Positions 5,898-14,183 of a stretch of 64,000 bases of DNA are shown here, one piece after another. Source of the DNA: Peptococcaceae bacterium CEB3 (GTDB lineage: Bacteria > Bacillota > Desulfitobacteriia > Desulfitobacteriales > Desulfitobacteriaceae); assembly GCA_001029295.1 (NCBI GenBank), contig LDXJ01000062.1:1-64000 (forward strand), read 5' to 3'. Under the pieces are notes generated by a model. That model worked only from the letters and a program-made list of their open reading frames with translations. It made no database searches and had not been told where the DNA came from. How positions within the stretch are numbered: position 1 is the first letter of the stretch; the number at the start of each line of letters is the position of its first letter. The translations under genes were made by a program, and so were the position numbers.

Positions 5898-7889
5898 TTA
5901 ATGGCTGGCAGCGGCCCAGAAGAGACTGAGAGCCAGAAAGATCAGGATGTAGGCTATATAACCGGAGAGAAAACCGTGCTGAATTCCGCGCAAGGGGTGG
6001 ATCCGACGGCGGAGGCTGCGGAAGAGCCGTTCATAGGGGCGGGCGCTGAGCACTTGGAGCATGTCGGCTTGCACTGCTATCTGGCGGGGCGCCCAGGTGC
6101 TGCCGCGGTACAAGTCACGGCGCACTTGGAAATTTCCCAAACGGCCGAAGAGCATACGGAAAGAGTTGGTATAGGCTGTGGCGGAATATTGACTGGCGGG
6201 TCCATGGTAGGTCAGTCCGCCCAACCAGGGCTTTACAGCGCGTTCCTTGTACGGCTTGGGACCTAGGTGGAAGAGGAGAAAGGCAAAAACGGCGAAAATC
6301 AGGAACCAGAAGAGAACATAGGTGGGGGCGATGCCGGCCACTCCGCTGGGAGGCTGGATAACCGCTCCCGGAATCGGCAGCCAGGAGAAGAGACGTCCGC
6401 CTAATTTCGGCAGGAGGTCGCCGGGTGAGAACTGACGAAAGACTGGGGGGACTATCTGGCCGACGACATGCAGGAAGGGGCGAGCCGCGCGACCAGGGGA
6501 TTGAGGGCACTAAGAATGACAGTGGGGAAAAAGCCGGCCAGAGCGCTTATCCCAGTCAAACCCCAAAGGCTGACCTTGCTCAAGCGGTCCGGCGGGAAAG
6601 GTTTGGCGGCAGCGGTTGGGGAAAAATGCCCCCGCGGGCGCCCGGTGAAGAGACAGAGGTAGAGGCGGAGAAAGGCCGTAAAGGCGAGGGCGGCTCCCAG
6701 CCCCAGTTAGAGTTTGAATCTCACCGCTGCCCAGAAAAGCAAGGCTTTTGGCCAACGTGTGGGAAATCATCTGCAGGAAAAGGGCGACAAGCGCCAAACC
6801 GGCGTAGGCGGGCTCGGCGTGGTTGAAATAGAGGATGGCTAAGCCAAAGGAAACGACCATAAAGCCGATATTTTCAATGCTGCTGTAACCCAGGATTCGC
6901 CTCAGGTCCCGGACCACCGCCGCATAGAAGGTGCCGAAAAAACCCGCGAGAGCTCCCAGGAGAACCAGGAGAAAAGCCGATCCGTCATTCAATCCGCCCA
7001 GCAGGGAAAAATAGACGCGCAGGATGCCAAACAAGCCCAAGTTAACCAGGCCTCCGGCGAGCAAAGCGCCCAAATTAGCCGGTGTTACAGTATAGGCTGT
7101 GGGAAGCCAAAGCTGGACAGGGAGTATGCCGCTTTTTACTCCGAATCTCAGGAAGGTGAGCCAAAAGAAAGCTAATCGGATGCCGGGGCCACTGTCCCGT
7201 AACGCCTGCCGCAAACCGGGGAAGTCGAGAGCCATCAGGCTGTGGCTGGGGAGGAGGAGGGCGATGACCAAAGCCAGAAAACCGAGTTCGCTGATTACAA
7301 CGGTCATATAGGCGGCGCGGCGCACTTGGCGACGGGTATGGTCAACCAGAATATAGGCGAAAGCGGCCAAGGACATGCCCTCCCAGGCAATGAGAAGAGG
7401 AAAGGCATTTTGGGCTGTGAGCAAAGCGTTGGTGAAAAAGAACTGCAGGCCGACCATGGCCACGGCCGACGGTCCCGTGCCGATTTGACCTGAGGAGACA
7501 CGGCCGGCACTGTAAAGGCAGACCCAGAAGCCCGTAAGCCCGAGCAGGATGAGAAAGAGACTGCCCAAGGAATCCAACTGCCAAGGCCATGCCCCCAGGG
7601 GCGGGAGTCCGTTAACCTGCCCTAAGTAGAGGGTCTTACCGGACAGAAGCGTGCCGGCCGCCGGCAGAAGGTCGAGAAGGCAAACGAACGCGAGCAGGAG
7701 CCATCCGACGCGAGCGGAAATCTGGGAGCGGACGGCTGCCTGCCGAGTTTCAAAAGGCTTTGCTCTGGGGTTAGAAAAGTCGTCTATTCCGGCCGGGCGC
7801 GGCTTGCGGCTTCCCACGATAAAAGTGAGTGCACCCACGATCGGAAAGGCTGAGGTAGTCAGCCAAAACAGAGTGGCCTGACTTATCAT
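5898..7889 (-). pseudogene. hyfB: HyfB-like proton-pumping membrane subunit of a group 4 hydrogenase, broken
   Basis: This family (NuoL/MrpA-like antiporter subunit, as in Hyf, Hyc and Ech hydrogenases) carries out proton translocation. The first frame from 7889 gives a normal N-terminal two thirds, with FPLLIAWEGMSLAAFAYILV and MISHTLAKSLAFLGSGEIQT. After that the family's next 60 or so residues are missing and the match resumes in another frame (GLGAALAFTAFLRLYLCLF). A stop then follows, and the C-terminal part continues in a third frame, from about 6460 to 5898 (ASQYSATAYTNSFRMLFGRL). One internal deletion and at least two frame changes mean no full-length protein can be made. Its start overlaps the stop of the preceding small-subunit fragment by four bases, so it was in an operon. 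Confidence 0.88.
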
Positions 7890-8240
7890 CCGACCGCACC
7901 TCCCGTCTGTTTTCCGGCTGCCAGGGTCAGGGCGTTGAGAAGGGCATAAGGATTAGGCGGACAGCCGGGGACCTCTACATCCACAGGGCAAGGATCTCAG
8001 CCCCACAGGCGTTGCAAGAGCCTGTGTCGATGTGGCGAATGTGGAAGGAACGGCGAAAAATACGGCCAAACGCTTTGACATTTGTTTTTTCCCACAGCTC
8101 TTCATCACTCCTCGGGGACGGCTTGGACAAACCCTGGAGGAGGGGCGTTTTTTCCGCTCTGTCCAGGTCCCCCGCAGAGAGGGCCCCTTCCGGGCATATG
8201 TCCAGACAGCGATCGCAGGCCAGACAACGCTCGCTGTGAA
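7886..8240 (-). pseudogene. Ferredoxin plus NiFe-hydrogenase small subunit (HyfI/HycG-like), internally deleted
   Basis: On the minus strand from about 8235 the frame reads ERCLACDRCLDICPEGAL, a 4Fe-4S cluster motif, then about 50 residues later HIRHIDTGSCNACGAEILAL, the start of a group 4 hydrogenase small subunit with its CxxC cluster ligands. A stop and a frame change follow, and the gene resumes with VDVEVPGCPPNPYALLNAL, the C-terminal motif of the NuoB/HyfI family. Roughly 80 residues in between are missing. The ferredoxin part is joined in frame to the small subunit. The upstream end meets the AT-rich island at about 8240. Non-functional. Confidence 0.8.
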
Positions 8241-8646
8241 CTTGTATTGTAAACGAATATTTTTAAGGAAGAAATATCTATAAGATAAACTTCAAATTGA
8301 TAAATTCATGCTGCCTTGATGAAGTAACTTTTCTTCTCAATATAGGCGCAATTGGCAGGCATGTGATTTGCACCACGGGACGATTTATATATAATACCGT
8401 CCCTTAAATTTCTTTGATTGCAAATAAGTGCAACCCAATTCCACGGGAGGCGGAGGATAAGATTAGTTTGTAATAAGCAATGTCACATAGAAGAATATCT
8501 TAACTCCCGCAGTGAAATTACATGGTATCCAATTAGGTACTATAATACAAAAAAGTGCGTACTTGCATTGTTGCATATAACAGAGTATTATTGCAATAGT
8601 AAGTTCTTGCTGTATAAATAAAATAAACATTTTGGGAGGGAATTAA
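8241..8646 (+). promoter_or_regulatory. AT-rich leader of the nitroreductase gene, with probable promoter at 8518-8546
   Basis: This 400-base gap has no credible gene. TTACAT (8518-8523) and TATAAT (8541-8546) with a 17-base spacer form a plausible sigma-A promoter. The -10 lies within GGTATCCAATTAGGTACTAT, whose GTATCC/GGTAC arrangement resembles HxlR-type operators. A small hairpin GGGACG/CGTCCC lies at about 8377-8403. Binding by the island's own HxlR protein is an inference. Confidence 0.45.
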
Positions 8647-9228
8647 ATGACATTTTTAGACTTAGCCAAGAAAAGAAGATCTGTTAGGAAATACAGCCAT
8701 AGGCCTATTGAAGATGAAAAGCTGCAATTAGTCCTTGAAGTGGGCCGAATAGCTCCTTCCGCAGCTAATTTTCAACCACGGTATTTTATTGTTGTAAGAG
8801 ACAAAGAGAAGAAAGAAAGGATTGCAGGATCGTATTCCAAATTTAATTTTAATAATTCTAAAGATGTTCCTGCTTTCATTGTTATTTGCGGTGATCACCA
8901 AAAATCCTGGCATCGCAAGCTGGATGGAAAAGACTATTGCGATCTTGATATTGCTATTGCAGTTGATCATATGACTTTGCAAGCGGCGGAATTAGGGTTA
9001 GGCACATGCTGGATAGGTGATTTTGACCCTCAGGCGTGCAGAAAGGTATTAGATATCCCTGATCATATTGAACCCATAGCTATACTGCATATTGGTTATT
9101 CTATCGGAGAAAGTCAATATGAAAGTGAACTATCTAAAGAGCATTCCAGCTTTGGAAATAATCAGGATGGTACCAAAAAACGCAAAAGCTTTGAAGAGAT
9201 TGTTTTTTGGAATAAGTTTGGGAATTAA
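8647..9228 (+). CDS. Nitroreductase family protein
   Basis: A 193-residue FMN-dependent oxidoreductase of the nitroreductase family. The N-terminal RRSVRKYSHRPIEDEKL and APSAANFQPRYFIVV segments are the FMN-binding signature; AAELGLGTCWIGDFDPQACRKVLDIPDHIEP is the matching C-terminal signature. Such enzymes use NAD(P)H to reduce nitro groups, quinones or enones; the true substrate is unknown. GGGAGGG precedes ATG 8647. It is the first gene of a co-directional set with an FMN reductase and an Old Yellow Enzyme, which suggests a shared substrate pathway. Confidence 0.92.
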   Translation: MTFLDLAKKRRSVRKYSHRPIEDEKLQLVLEVGRIAPSAANFQPRYFIVVRDKEKKERIAGSYSKFNFNNSKDVPAFIVICGDHQKSWHRKLDGKDYCDLDIAIAVDHMTLQAAELGLGTCWIGDFDPQACRKVLDIPDHIEPIAILHIGYSIGESQYESELSKEHSSFGNNQDGTKKRKSFEEIVFWNKFGN

Positions 9229-9297
9229 TTATTAAAGGCTTTACCGTATTTTGTGAAGTGCTACAATAAAATGTTAATTTGGAAAAGATGTTGTTTC

Positions 9298-9954
9298 ATG
9301 AAAGTGATAGCTTATAATGGAAGTCCTAGGAAAAATTGGAATACTGCTACTCTGCTGAAGCACGCACTTGAAGGTGCGGCTTCACAGGGAGCAGAAACAG
9401 AACTATTACATTTATACGATATAAACTATAAGGGCTGTATAAGTTGTTTTGCCTGCAAATTAAAAGATGGTAAAAGTTACGGCAAGTGCGCCATAAACGA
9501 TGCTTTGACACCGGTTCTCCGAAAGGTTGAAGAAGCTGACGCCTTGATTATTGGTTCACCTATTTACTTTGGAGCAGTTACCGGAGTGTTGAGGTCTTTC
9601 CTGGAACGGTTGCTGTTTCAGTACCTTGTGTATGATGCGAACTATTCCACTCTTTTCAAAAGGCGAATTCCGACAGGCTTTATTTACACGATGAATGTAA
9701 ATGAGAATCAGGCGGTAGAACTTGGGTATAAGCAGCATCTCGAATATGTGGAACAGGCGATGAAGAATATTTTTGGAGCAAACGAATCATTGTTTGTTAC
9801 CGATACTTATCAATTTGATGATTATTCCAAGTATGTTGTGACAACGTTTAATGGAGAAGAGAAAGCCAAAAGACGAAAGGATGAGTTCCCGAAGGATTGC
9901 CAGAAGGCATTCGAAATGGGAGTAAGATTTGCCCGGCAAAAAAATATTTCTTAA
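9298..9954 (+). CDS. NADPH-dependent FMN reductase/flavodoxin-fold protein
   Basis: A 218-residue flavodoxin-like protein. MKVIAYNGSPRKNWNTATLL is the phosphate-binding loop for FMN; SPIYFGAVTGVLRSFLERL is the second flavin-binding segment. The cysteines in GCISCFACKLKDGKSYGKC resemble the cluster-binding region of iron-sulfur flavoproteins, although the spacing differs from the classical one. I choose ATG 9298, where homology begins, rather than the frame start at 9253. It follows the nitroreductase by 70 bases in the same AT-rich style, so it may supply or share reduced flavin. Confidence 0.88.
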   Translation: MKVIAYNGSPRKNWNTATLLKHALEGAASQGAETELLHLYDINYKGCISCFACKLKDGKSYGKCAINDALTPVLRKVEEADALIIGSPIYFGAVTGVLRSFLERLLFQYLVYDANYSTLFKRRIPTGFIYTMNVNENQAVELGYKQHLEYVEQAMKNIFGANESLFVTDTYQFDDYSKYVVTTFNGEEKAKRRKDEFPKDCQKAFEMGVRFARQKNIS

Positions 9955-9991
9955 TAAAATCTACTATATTTATTTAAATGGAGATGGATTT

Positions 9992-11011
9992 ATGGCATTA
10001 TTGCTCGAACCGCTACAAATAAAGTCATTGATGCTTTCCAATCGCTTGATCATGCCACCTATGGCCTCTTCAAAAGCTGAGGCGGATGGAAGGGTAAGTC
10101 GGGAGATCCTTGATCACTATACAGAAAGATCCAAAGGTGCATACCTTTCCCTTATAATTATTGAACACAGCTACATTCAGGCGGAAGGTAAGGCCAGTAA
10201 AAATCAGCTTTCCATTTCAGATGATTGTGTGACCGAACGGCTGGAGCACTTGGCAGACATTATTCACCGAAACGGCACTAAGTGCATTATGCAAATTAAC
10301 CATGCCGGAAGTGCTGCTAATAAAGAAATTATCGGCACAATACCTCTGGGGCCATCAGCAGTGCCAAATCCGCGTAAAGGGGGAATCCCACGTGAGCTCA
10401 CCCGCGAAGAGATTGCTGTTATTGTTCAAGCGTTTCATGACGCTGCCTGTCGTGTTAAAAATGCCGGGTTTGATGGGGTAGAAATTCATTCCGCCCATGG
10501 ATACCTTCTAAATCAATTTCTCTCACCGCTCACCAATATGCGGAGAGACGATTATGGTGGAAATATTCGCAATCGTATCCAGCTCCACCTTCAAGTCGTA
10601 GAATCAATCCGTGCGGCTGTCGGTAATGATTTTCCCATTCTTCTGCGGTTAGGGGCTTCTGACTTTGCTGCAGGAGGGACGACTGTTGAAGATAGTCAAA
10701 TTGCAGCACAAGAATTTGAGAAAGCAGGAGTAGACGTGCTTGATATATCCGGTGGCTTCTGCGGATATAGTATACCGGGTATTTATGGCCAAGGTTATTT
10801 TGCACCGATTACTGAAGCGATTAAACAAGTTGTCTCCATTCCGGTGATCCTTACTGGTGGAATTACTGAAGCACAAGCTGCTGAGCAGCTACTGGCTGAT
10901 GGTAAAGCAGACCTCATTGGAGTAGGCAGGGCTATATACAAGGATTCAAAATGGGCACAAAAAGCGATTGAAAGCATTTGTACAGGTGATCGAACCGAAA
11001 GCACCTTATGA
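9992..11011 (+). CDS. Old Yellow Enzyme family NADH:flavin oxidoreductase
   Basis: A 339-residue TIM-barrel flavoenzyme of the Old Yellow Enzyme family, single-domain like YqjM rather than the longer 2,4-dienoyl-CoA reductase type. Visible signatures are LSNRLIMPPMAS at the N-terminus, MQINHAGSAA, FDGVEIHSAHGYLLNQFLSP with the active-site pair of histidines, and the phosphate site IPVILTGGI...GVGRA. Family members reduce the C=C bond of activated enones with NAD(P)H. ATG 9992 has GGAGATGG in front. It ends just before a terminator-like hairpin, closing the three-gene flavin cassette. Confidence 0.93.
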   Translation: MALLLEPLQIKSLMLSNRLIMPPMASSKAEADGRVSREILDHYTERSKGAYLSLIIIEHSYIQAEGKASKNQLSISDDCVTERLEHLADIIHRNGTKCIMQINHAGSAANKEIIGTIPLGPSAVPNPRKGGIPRELTREEIAVIVQAFHDAACRVKNAGFDGVEIHSAHGYLLNQFLSPLTNMRRDDYGGNIRNRIQLHLQVVESIRAAVGNDFPILLRLGASDFAAGGTTVEDSQIAAQEFEKAGVDVLDISGGFCGYSIPGIYGQGYFAPITEAIKQVVSIPVILTGGITEAQAAEQLLADGKADLIGVGRAIYKDSKWAQKAIESICTGDRTESTL

Positions 11012-11045
11012 ACTATAAGCTAAAACGAAATATGTAATACATAGA

Positions 11046-11092
11046 GAGTAAAACTCACACTTTACGTGGAGAAGTTTTGCTCACTTTTCTTT
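11046..11092 (+). terminator. Terminator-like hairpin after the Old Yellow Enzyme gene
   Basis: GAGTAAAACT (11046-11055) pairs with AGTTTTGCTC (11073-11082) with one mismatch, and ACTTTTCTTT follows. Confidence 0.6.
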
Positions 11093-11159
11093 ATTCGTAT
11101 AGAAAGATTTTATCTTTGAAGAAAAATTCATACTACCTTTGATATCGGAGGATGATTTA

Positions 11160-11609
11160 ATGTACTTTGAGGATTTTTATATCGGTCAACGTTTTCTGAC
11201 CGACCCTGTTATAATAACCGAGGAAGAAATATATGAATTTGCTAAAAAATATGACCCTCAACCTATACATATTGATCCAGACTATGCGGAACACAGTTAT
11301 TTTGGAGGTATTATCGCATCCGGGCTTCATACATTAAGTATTATATGGGGACAATGGGTTTGCTTAAATAAGTTTGGTACAGAAGCTATCGGGGGAATAG
11401 GTATTGATTCTTTAAATTGGACAGCGCCGGTACGACCAAACGATGAGCTAAAAGGCGATATAGAAGTTGTGGAAATGATTCCAACCTCGAAAGGAGGGCG
11501 GGGTATAATGACTTTGAGAATTACTGTAATAAATCAAAGCAAACAAGTTGTACTCACCACCCAAGTAAAGGGAATGCATAAAATCAGACCCCTTAATATG
11601 GATACGTAA
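11160..11609 (+). CDS. MaoC-like hot-dog fold hydratase
   Basis: A 149-residue protein with the MaoC/(R)-hydratase pattern: EEIYEFAKKYDPQPIHIDPDYA, where the D and H of the hydratase 2 motif stand, followed by FGGIIASGLHTL. Family members hydrate enoyl-CoA or related unsaturated thioesters; others act on non-CoA substrates. ATG 11160 follows GGAGG at 11147-11151; the in-frame ATG at 11139 lies before this site. It is separated from the flavin genes by a probable terminator, and convergent with the HxlR gene, 15 bases apart. Confidence 0.88.
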   Translation: MYFEDFYIGQRFLTDPVIITEEEIYEFAKKYDPQPIHIDPDYAEHSYFGGIIASGLHTLSIIWGQWVCLNKFGTEAIGGIGIDSLNWTAPVRPNDELKGDIEVVEMIPTSKGGRGIMTLRITVINQSKQVVLTTQVKGMHKIRPLNMDT

Positions 11610-11624
11610 ATTGACTTATAGAGT

Positions 11625-11966
11625 TTATTTTGTATTATTGTCCAAAATATTTAAATAATCTTTTCCCCACGAGCACATTGACTCCAGCAACGGTTGTATA
11701 CTTTTTCCCAAATCTGAAAGAGAATACTCAACTTTTGGAGGCACCTCAGCATATACTTTTCTAATTATAAGTCCATCTTCCTCCAGATCCCTTAATTGTT
11801 GCGTCAACATTTTCTGTGTAGCTTGCGGCACAAGCTTTCTCAATTCATTAAACCGCAGCGTCTTTCCTTCTAAATGCCATAAAATTAATGATTTCCATCT
11901 TCCTCCGATTAAATCAAGTGTTACTTCCATTGAATATTTGTATTCCTTATTACTTTTCTTAATCAT
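11625..11966 (-). CDS. HxlR family transcriptional regulator
   Basis: A 113-residue winged-helix regulator of the HxlR family. The signature runs from LDLIGGRWKSLILWHLEG through LRFNELRKLVPQATQKMLTQQLRDLEEDGLI to VEYSLSDLGKSIQPLL. No cysteine outside the helix region stands at the N-terminus, so redox sensing through an N-terminal Cys (as in HypR-like members) is not supported; one Cys lies in SMCSWGKD. GAGGAG lies nine to ten bases before the ATG. It is the only regulator in the island and is the best candidate to control the flavin genes. Confidence 0.9.
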   Translation of the reverse strand: MIKKSNKEYKYSMEVTLDLIGGRWKSLILWHLEGKTLRFNELRKLVPQATQKMLTQQLRDLEEDGLIIRKVYAEVPPKVEYSLSDLGKSIQPLLESMCSWGKDYLNILDNNTK

Positions 11967-12164
11967 AACAACAACTCCTCGAAATTTTAAGATCGGGTAT
12001 ATTTATAGTATCCGTTTAAGCACTATCATATATTAAAGGATGTACTTATAAAATATATCTTTACAGATATTATTATAGCAGAATCAAAAAAATAATTCTA
12101 CAGAAAATAGATTCTCAATTAAGATGCCAATAATATTTAATATTGCTAATGTACTGAAATCGTG

Positions 12165-12689
12165 CTTTCCAGTTTCCCGCTGATTTGTACATGGAGGTGG
12201 CTCGTCCGTCCACGCGGAGATTCCGCTAAGCCGACTCCCCAGCCTGGAGGAGCATTGTCATCTTGGAACAGAGGAGCAGTCTCTCCGCCCCAGGCGGGGT
12301 TTGCCAATTGCGGCAGTCCATAGCGCAAGAGGGCATAGGAACGGTGCCACTCGCGGACACGCACCAGAAAACGGCTACAAGCGTCGCCGGCTTCCGGGCC
12401 TGTTTCAAACGCCATGGACCACGATCCCAGGTCGGCGGCAGGGCCGAAATAGTCCTGGCGGACATCACGGGTAAGCCGGCGGCACGGGCGACGGGGCCAA
12501 CCAGATCAAAGGCAAGGGCCCAATCCGTTTCCACTTTTCCGGTGGCCTTGAGGCGATCGGCGAAACTGGGGGTCTTGCCCAAAAGCCGGCAGAACTTGTC
12601 AAACCGTTCGGCGATGGGCTGAAGCCGCCGCAAGACGAATTCTGCCGTACTCGGCCAGTGCCCTCCGGGATCAGTCGCACCTTGTGCCG
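12165..12689 (-). pseudogene. NiFe-hydrogenase large subunit (HycE/HyfG-like), broken
   Basis: The minus frame from about 12660 reads FVLRRLQPIAERFDKFCRLL and ALAFDLVGPVARAAGL, the middle of a group 4 hydrogenase large subunit. Near 12475 the match moves to another frame (TRDVRQDYFGPAADLGSWSM, FLVRVREWHRSYALLR, GVGLAESPRGR). A single small frameshift explains this. The N-terminal RxCxxC and C-terminal DPCxxC nickel ligands are both missing; the C-terminal end is lost at the border of the AT-rich island. It follows the hyfC fragment directly. Confidence 0.82.
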
Positions 12690-12857
12690 GAGCTTCCGGA
12701 GGTCCCGGTAGATCTGAAAGATACTGGGTCCTTTCTTGCCTTGGACAAACTCTTTCCAACGGTTGAGAACGCCCTTAATGAGCGGTGCCGCCATCAGGAC
12801 GAACAGGAGTTGCAAGGCCTGCAGGAAGACGGCTTGGGATAGGGAAGCAACCACCAT
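12690..12857 (-). pseudogene. hyfC: HyfC/EchB-like hydrogenase membrane subunit, N-terminal fragment
   Basis: The first 56 residues from the ATG at 12857 (AGGAGGTCAC just upstream) read MVVASLSQAVFLQALQLLFV then KGVLNRWKEFVQGKKGPSIFQIYRDL, the start of the NuoH-related subunit of group 4 hydrogenases. After RDLRKL the match ends and large-subunit sequence begins, so some 250 residues of hyfC plus any genes between have been deleted. It is the first gene after the minus-strand fluoride riboswitch. Confidence 0.8.
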
Positions 12858-12994
12858 GTGACCTCCTTTCTGTTCTTACAAATCTGTTCTTACAAACTTG
12901 TTTACCCTGCATTCCTTGGCCGGACCGGCCGGAACACAGTCGCTGCACCACCCCCCGATGACGGAAAGACCCTTTCTTGCCCCCCAAGATAACA

Positions 12995-13025
12995 GAAAGA
13001 CCCTCTCCCTGACCAAGGGTCTTTC
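12995..13025. repeat. Perfect 10-bp inverted repeat between riboswitch and hyfC
   Basis: GAAAGACCCT (12995-13004) pairs exactly with AGGGTCTTTC (13016-13025) around an 11-base loop. A third copy of GAAAGACCCT stands at 12964-12973. It lies in the leader between the fluoride riboswitch terminator and the hyfC start. No T run follows on the minus strand, so it is not a clear terminator. Confidence 0.7.
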
Positions 13026-13026
13026 T

Positions 13027-13130
13027 CAAAAAAACAAACCCCTACCACAGAGTGGTAGGAGCTATTAGCCAAAAAGGCGGGATGTATGGCAGCGTCTAAA
13101 GTTCGTACACTGACGAGCTCCATCGTCGGC
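13027..13130 (-). promoter_or_regulatory. Fluoride riboswitch (crcB motif) with terminator, minus strand
   Basis: Read on the minus strand, GACGATGGAGCTCGTC (13127 to 13112) is the first conserved block and GGCTAATAGCTCCTACC (13071-13055) the second. CCTACCAC and GTGGTAGG (13059-13041) form the terminator stem and TTTGTTTTTTT follows. The joining region is longer than in the first two copies. The next gene downstream is the hyfC fragment. Hydrogenase/formate hydrogenlyase genes are among the known associates of crcB-motif RNAs. Confidence 0.85.
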
Positions 13131-13264
13131 TCGATTGTAGGTTAATTATAAGAGTCTTTCGTTGAAATTGTCAAGGGTTAGTTGCGTCTTTCGCACAACT
13201 CCCATAAAGAGCAGGACGGGATGGGCCAGCCGGGTGTCTTTCGGATAGGTGAGGTACTCGCCAT

Positions 13265-13459
13265 ATGAAAAAGCAAAGATTTGGGCAGGGTCAAATGTAC
13301 AAGACGGCAAAAAACTTGACCGGAAAAGAGGCGATAAGCCTTTTCAAGCGATATGGCGTTTCCGATTATGTGCTTTCCTGCTACGGGGCGTTGCACACTA
13401 CCGGGACGAACTACATCGTTGAGGATATTGATTTGTTTTTGGAAGCCCGTCAGCAATGA
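13265..13459 (+). CDS. DUF3791-type small protein
   Basis: A 64-residue protein whose central part (LTGKEAISLFKRYGVSDYVLSCYGALHTTG) and end (YIVEDIDLFLEARQQ) match the DUF3791 pattern. Such proteins are found next to DUF3990 or DUF4065-type genes in putative toxin-antitoxin-like sets, but their function is unknown. No partner gene is seen here, so it may be an orphan left by rearrangement at the edge of the accessory region. The ribosome site (GGTGAGG) is weak and the start is uncertain. Confidence 0.6.
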   Translation: MKKQRFGQGQMYKTAKNLTGKEAISLFKRYGVSDYVLSCYGALHTTGTNYIVEDIDLFLEARQQ

Positions 13460-13553
13460 TGCCGGTCGCATTCACATTGTAAAACATGTATAATGAGCAC
13501 GAAAGCATGATCAACCTTTCGGGCAGTATACTCGCATGGCAGGAGATAAACGC

Positions 13554-14183
13554 ATGGAAAACACTGGGGGGAAAGTGTATCGGTTGGGGGTTATGGGCGG
13601 AACATTCGACCCGATTCACTACGGGCATTTGGTGGCGGCGGAGACGGCCCGGATCGAATTCCGACTGACACAGGTTCTCTTTGTCCCGACCGGGAATCCT
13701 CCGCACAAACAGGGGAAAAAGATTTCCCCGGGGGAGCTGCGTTTTGAGATGGTGCGGCGGGCCATTGCCGACAACCCGAATTTCAGTCTTTCTCGTCTGG
13801 AGATTGATCGGCAAGGGCCTTCTTATACGATAGACACTTTACGGATCTTGAGAAAGGCTTATCCGGAAAGCGACCTTTATTTCATTACGGGAACGGATGC
13901 CCTGCGCGAGATTTTTTTCTGGCATCAAGCCGCTGAGATTTTAAAGCTGACGAATTTCGTGGCCGTATCCCGCCCGGGTTATGAAGCGCACGATTTTTTG
14001 GAGCAAGCCCGGAGCGAACACCCGGAAGCGCGGGGAAGGATTTCGCTTCTAGAGGTCCCGGCTTTGGCTATTTCCTCCACAGATATTCGGGCACGGGTCG
14101 GCCGAGGGCAGTCCATCCGCTATCTTTTGCCGGAGACGGTCCGCCGGTTTATCGATGAAAAAGCTTTGTACAGGGCTATCTGA
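13554..14183 (+). CDS. nadD: Nicotinate-nucleotide adenylyltransferase
   Basis: NadD joins nicotinate mononucleotide and ATP to give deamido-NAD, the next-to-last step of NAD synthesis. The 209-residue protein carries the nucleotidyltransferase motif GGTFDPIHYGHL near the N-terminus and the second motif ISSTDIRARVGRG near the C-terminus; FVPTGNPPHK is typical of NadD. ATG 13554 is preferred to 13536 since AGGAG at 13541-13545 has ideal spacing. It is the first core gene after the accessory region; the usual neighbour obgE is not in the window. Confidence 0.95.
   Translation: MENTGGKVYRLGVMGGTFDPIHYGHLVAAETARIEFRLTQVLFVPTGNPPHKQGKKISPGELRFEMVRRAIADNPNFSLSRLEIDRQGPSYTIDTLRILRKAYPESDLYFITGTDALREIFFWHQAAEILKLTNFVAVSRPGYEAHDFLEQARSEHPEARGRISLLEVPALAISSTDIRARVGRGQSIRYLLPETVRRFIDEKALYRAI

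Larger units (their letters stand above)
8241..12150. mobile_element. AT-rich inserted island carrying a flavin-redox gene cassette
   Basis: Base composition drops sharply at about 8240 and rises again at about 12150. The five genes inside use A/T-ending codons unlike the GC-rich genes on both sides. The island separates the hydrogenase large-subunit fragment from the ferredoxin/small-subunit fragment, which are adjacent in intact Hyf-type operons. I see no integrase, transposase, flanking tRNA or clear direct repeat at the edges, so the route of entry is unknown. The borders are estimates, good to about 20 bases. Confidence 0.75.

Noticed and set aside
6425-6826. Plus-strand ORF inside the hyfB region
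   Set aside because: Charge-rich, low-complexity product; the minus strand carries the hydrogenase homology.
12964-13025. CRISPR-like array from repeated GAAAGACCCT
   Set aside because: Only three 10-base copies, one inverted, with unequal spacing; better read as a leader hairpin.
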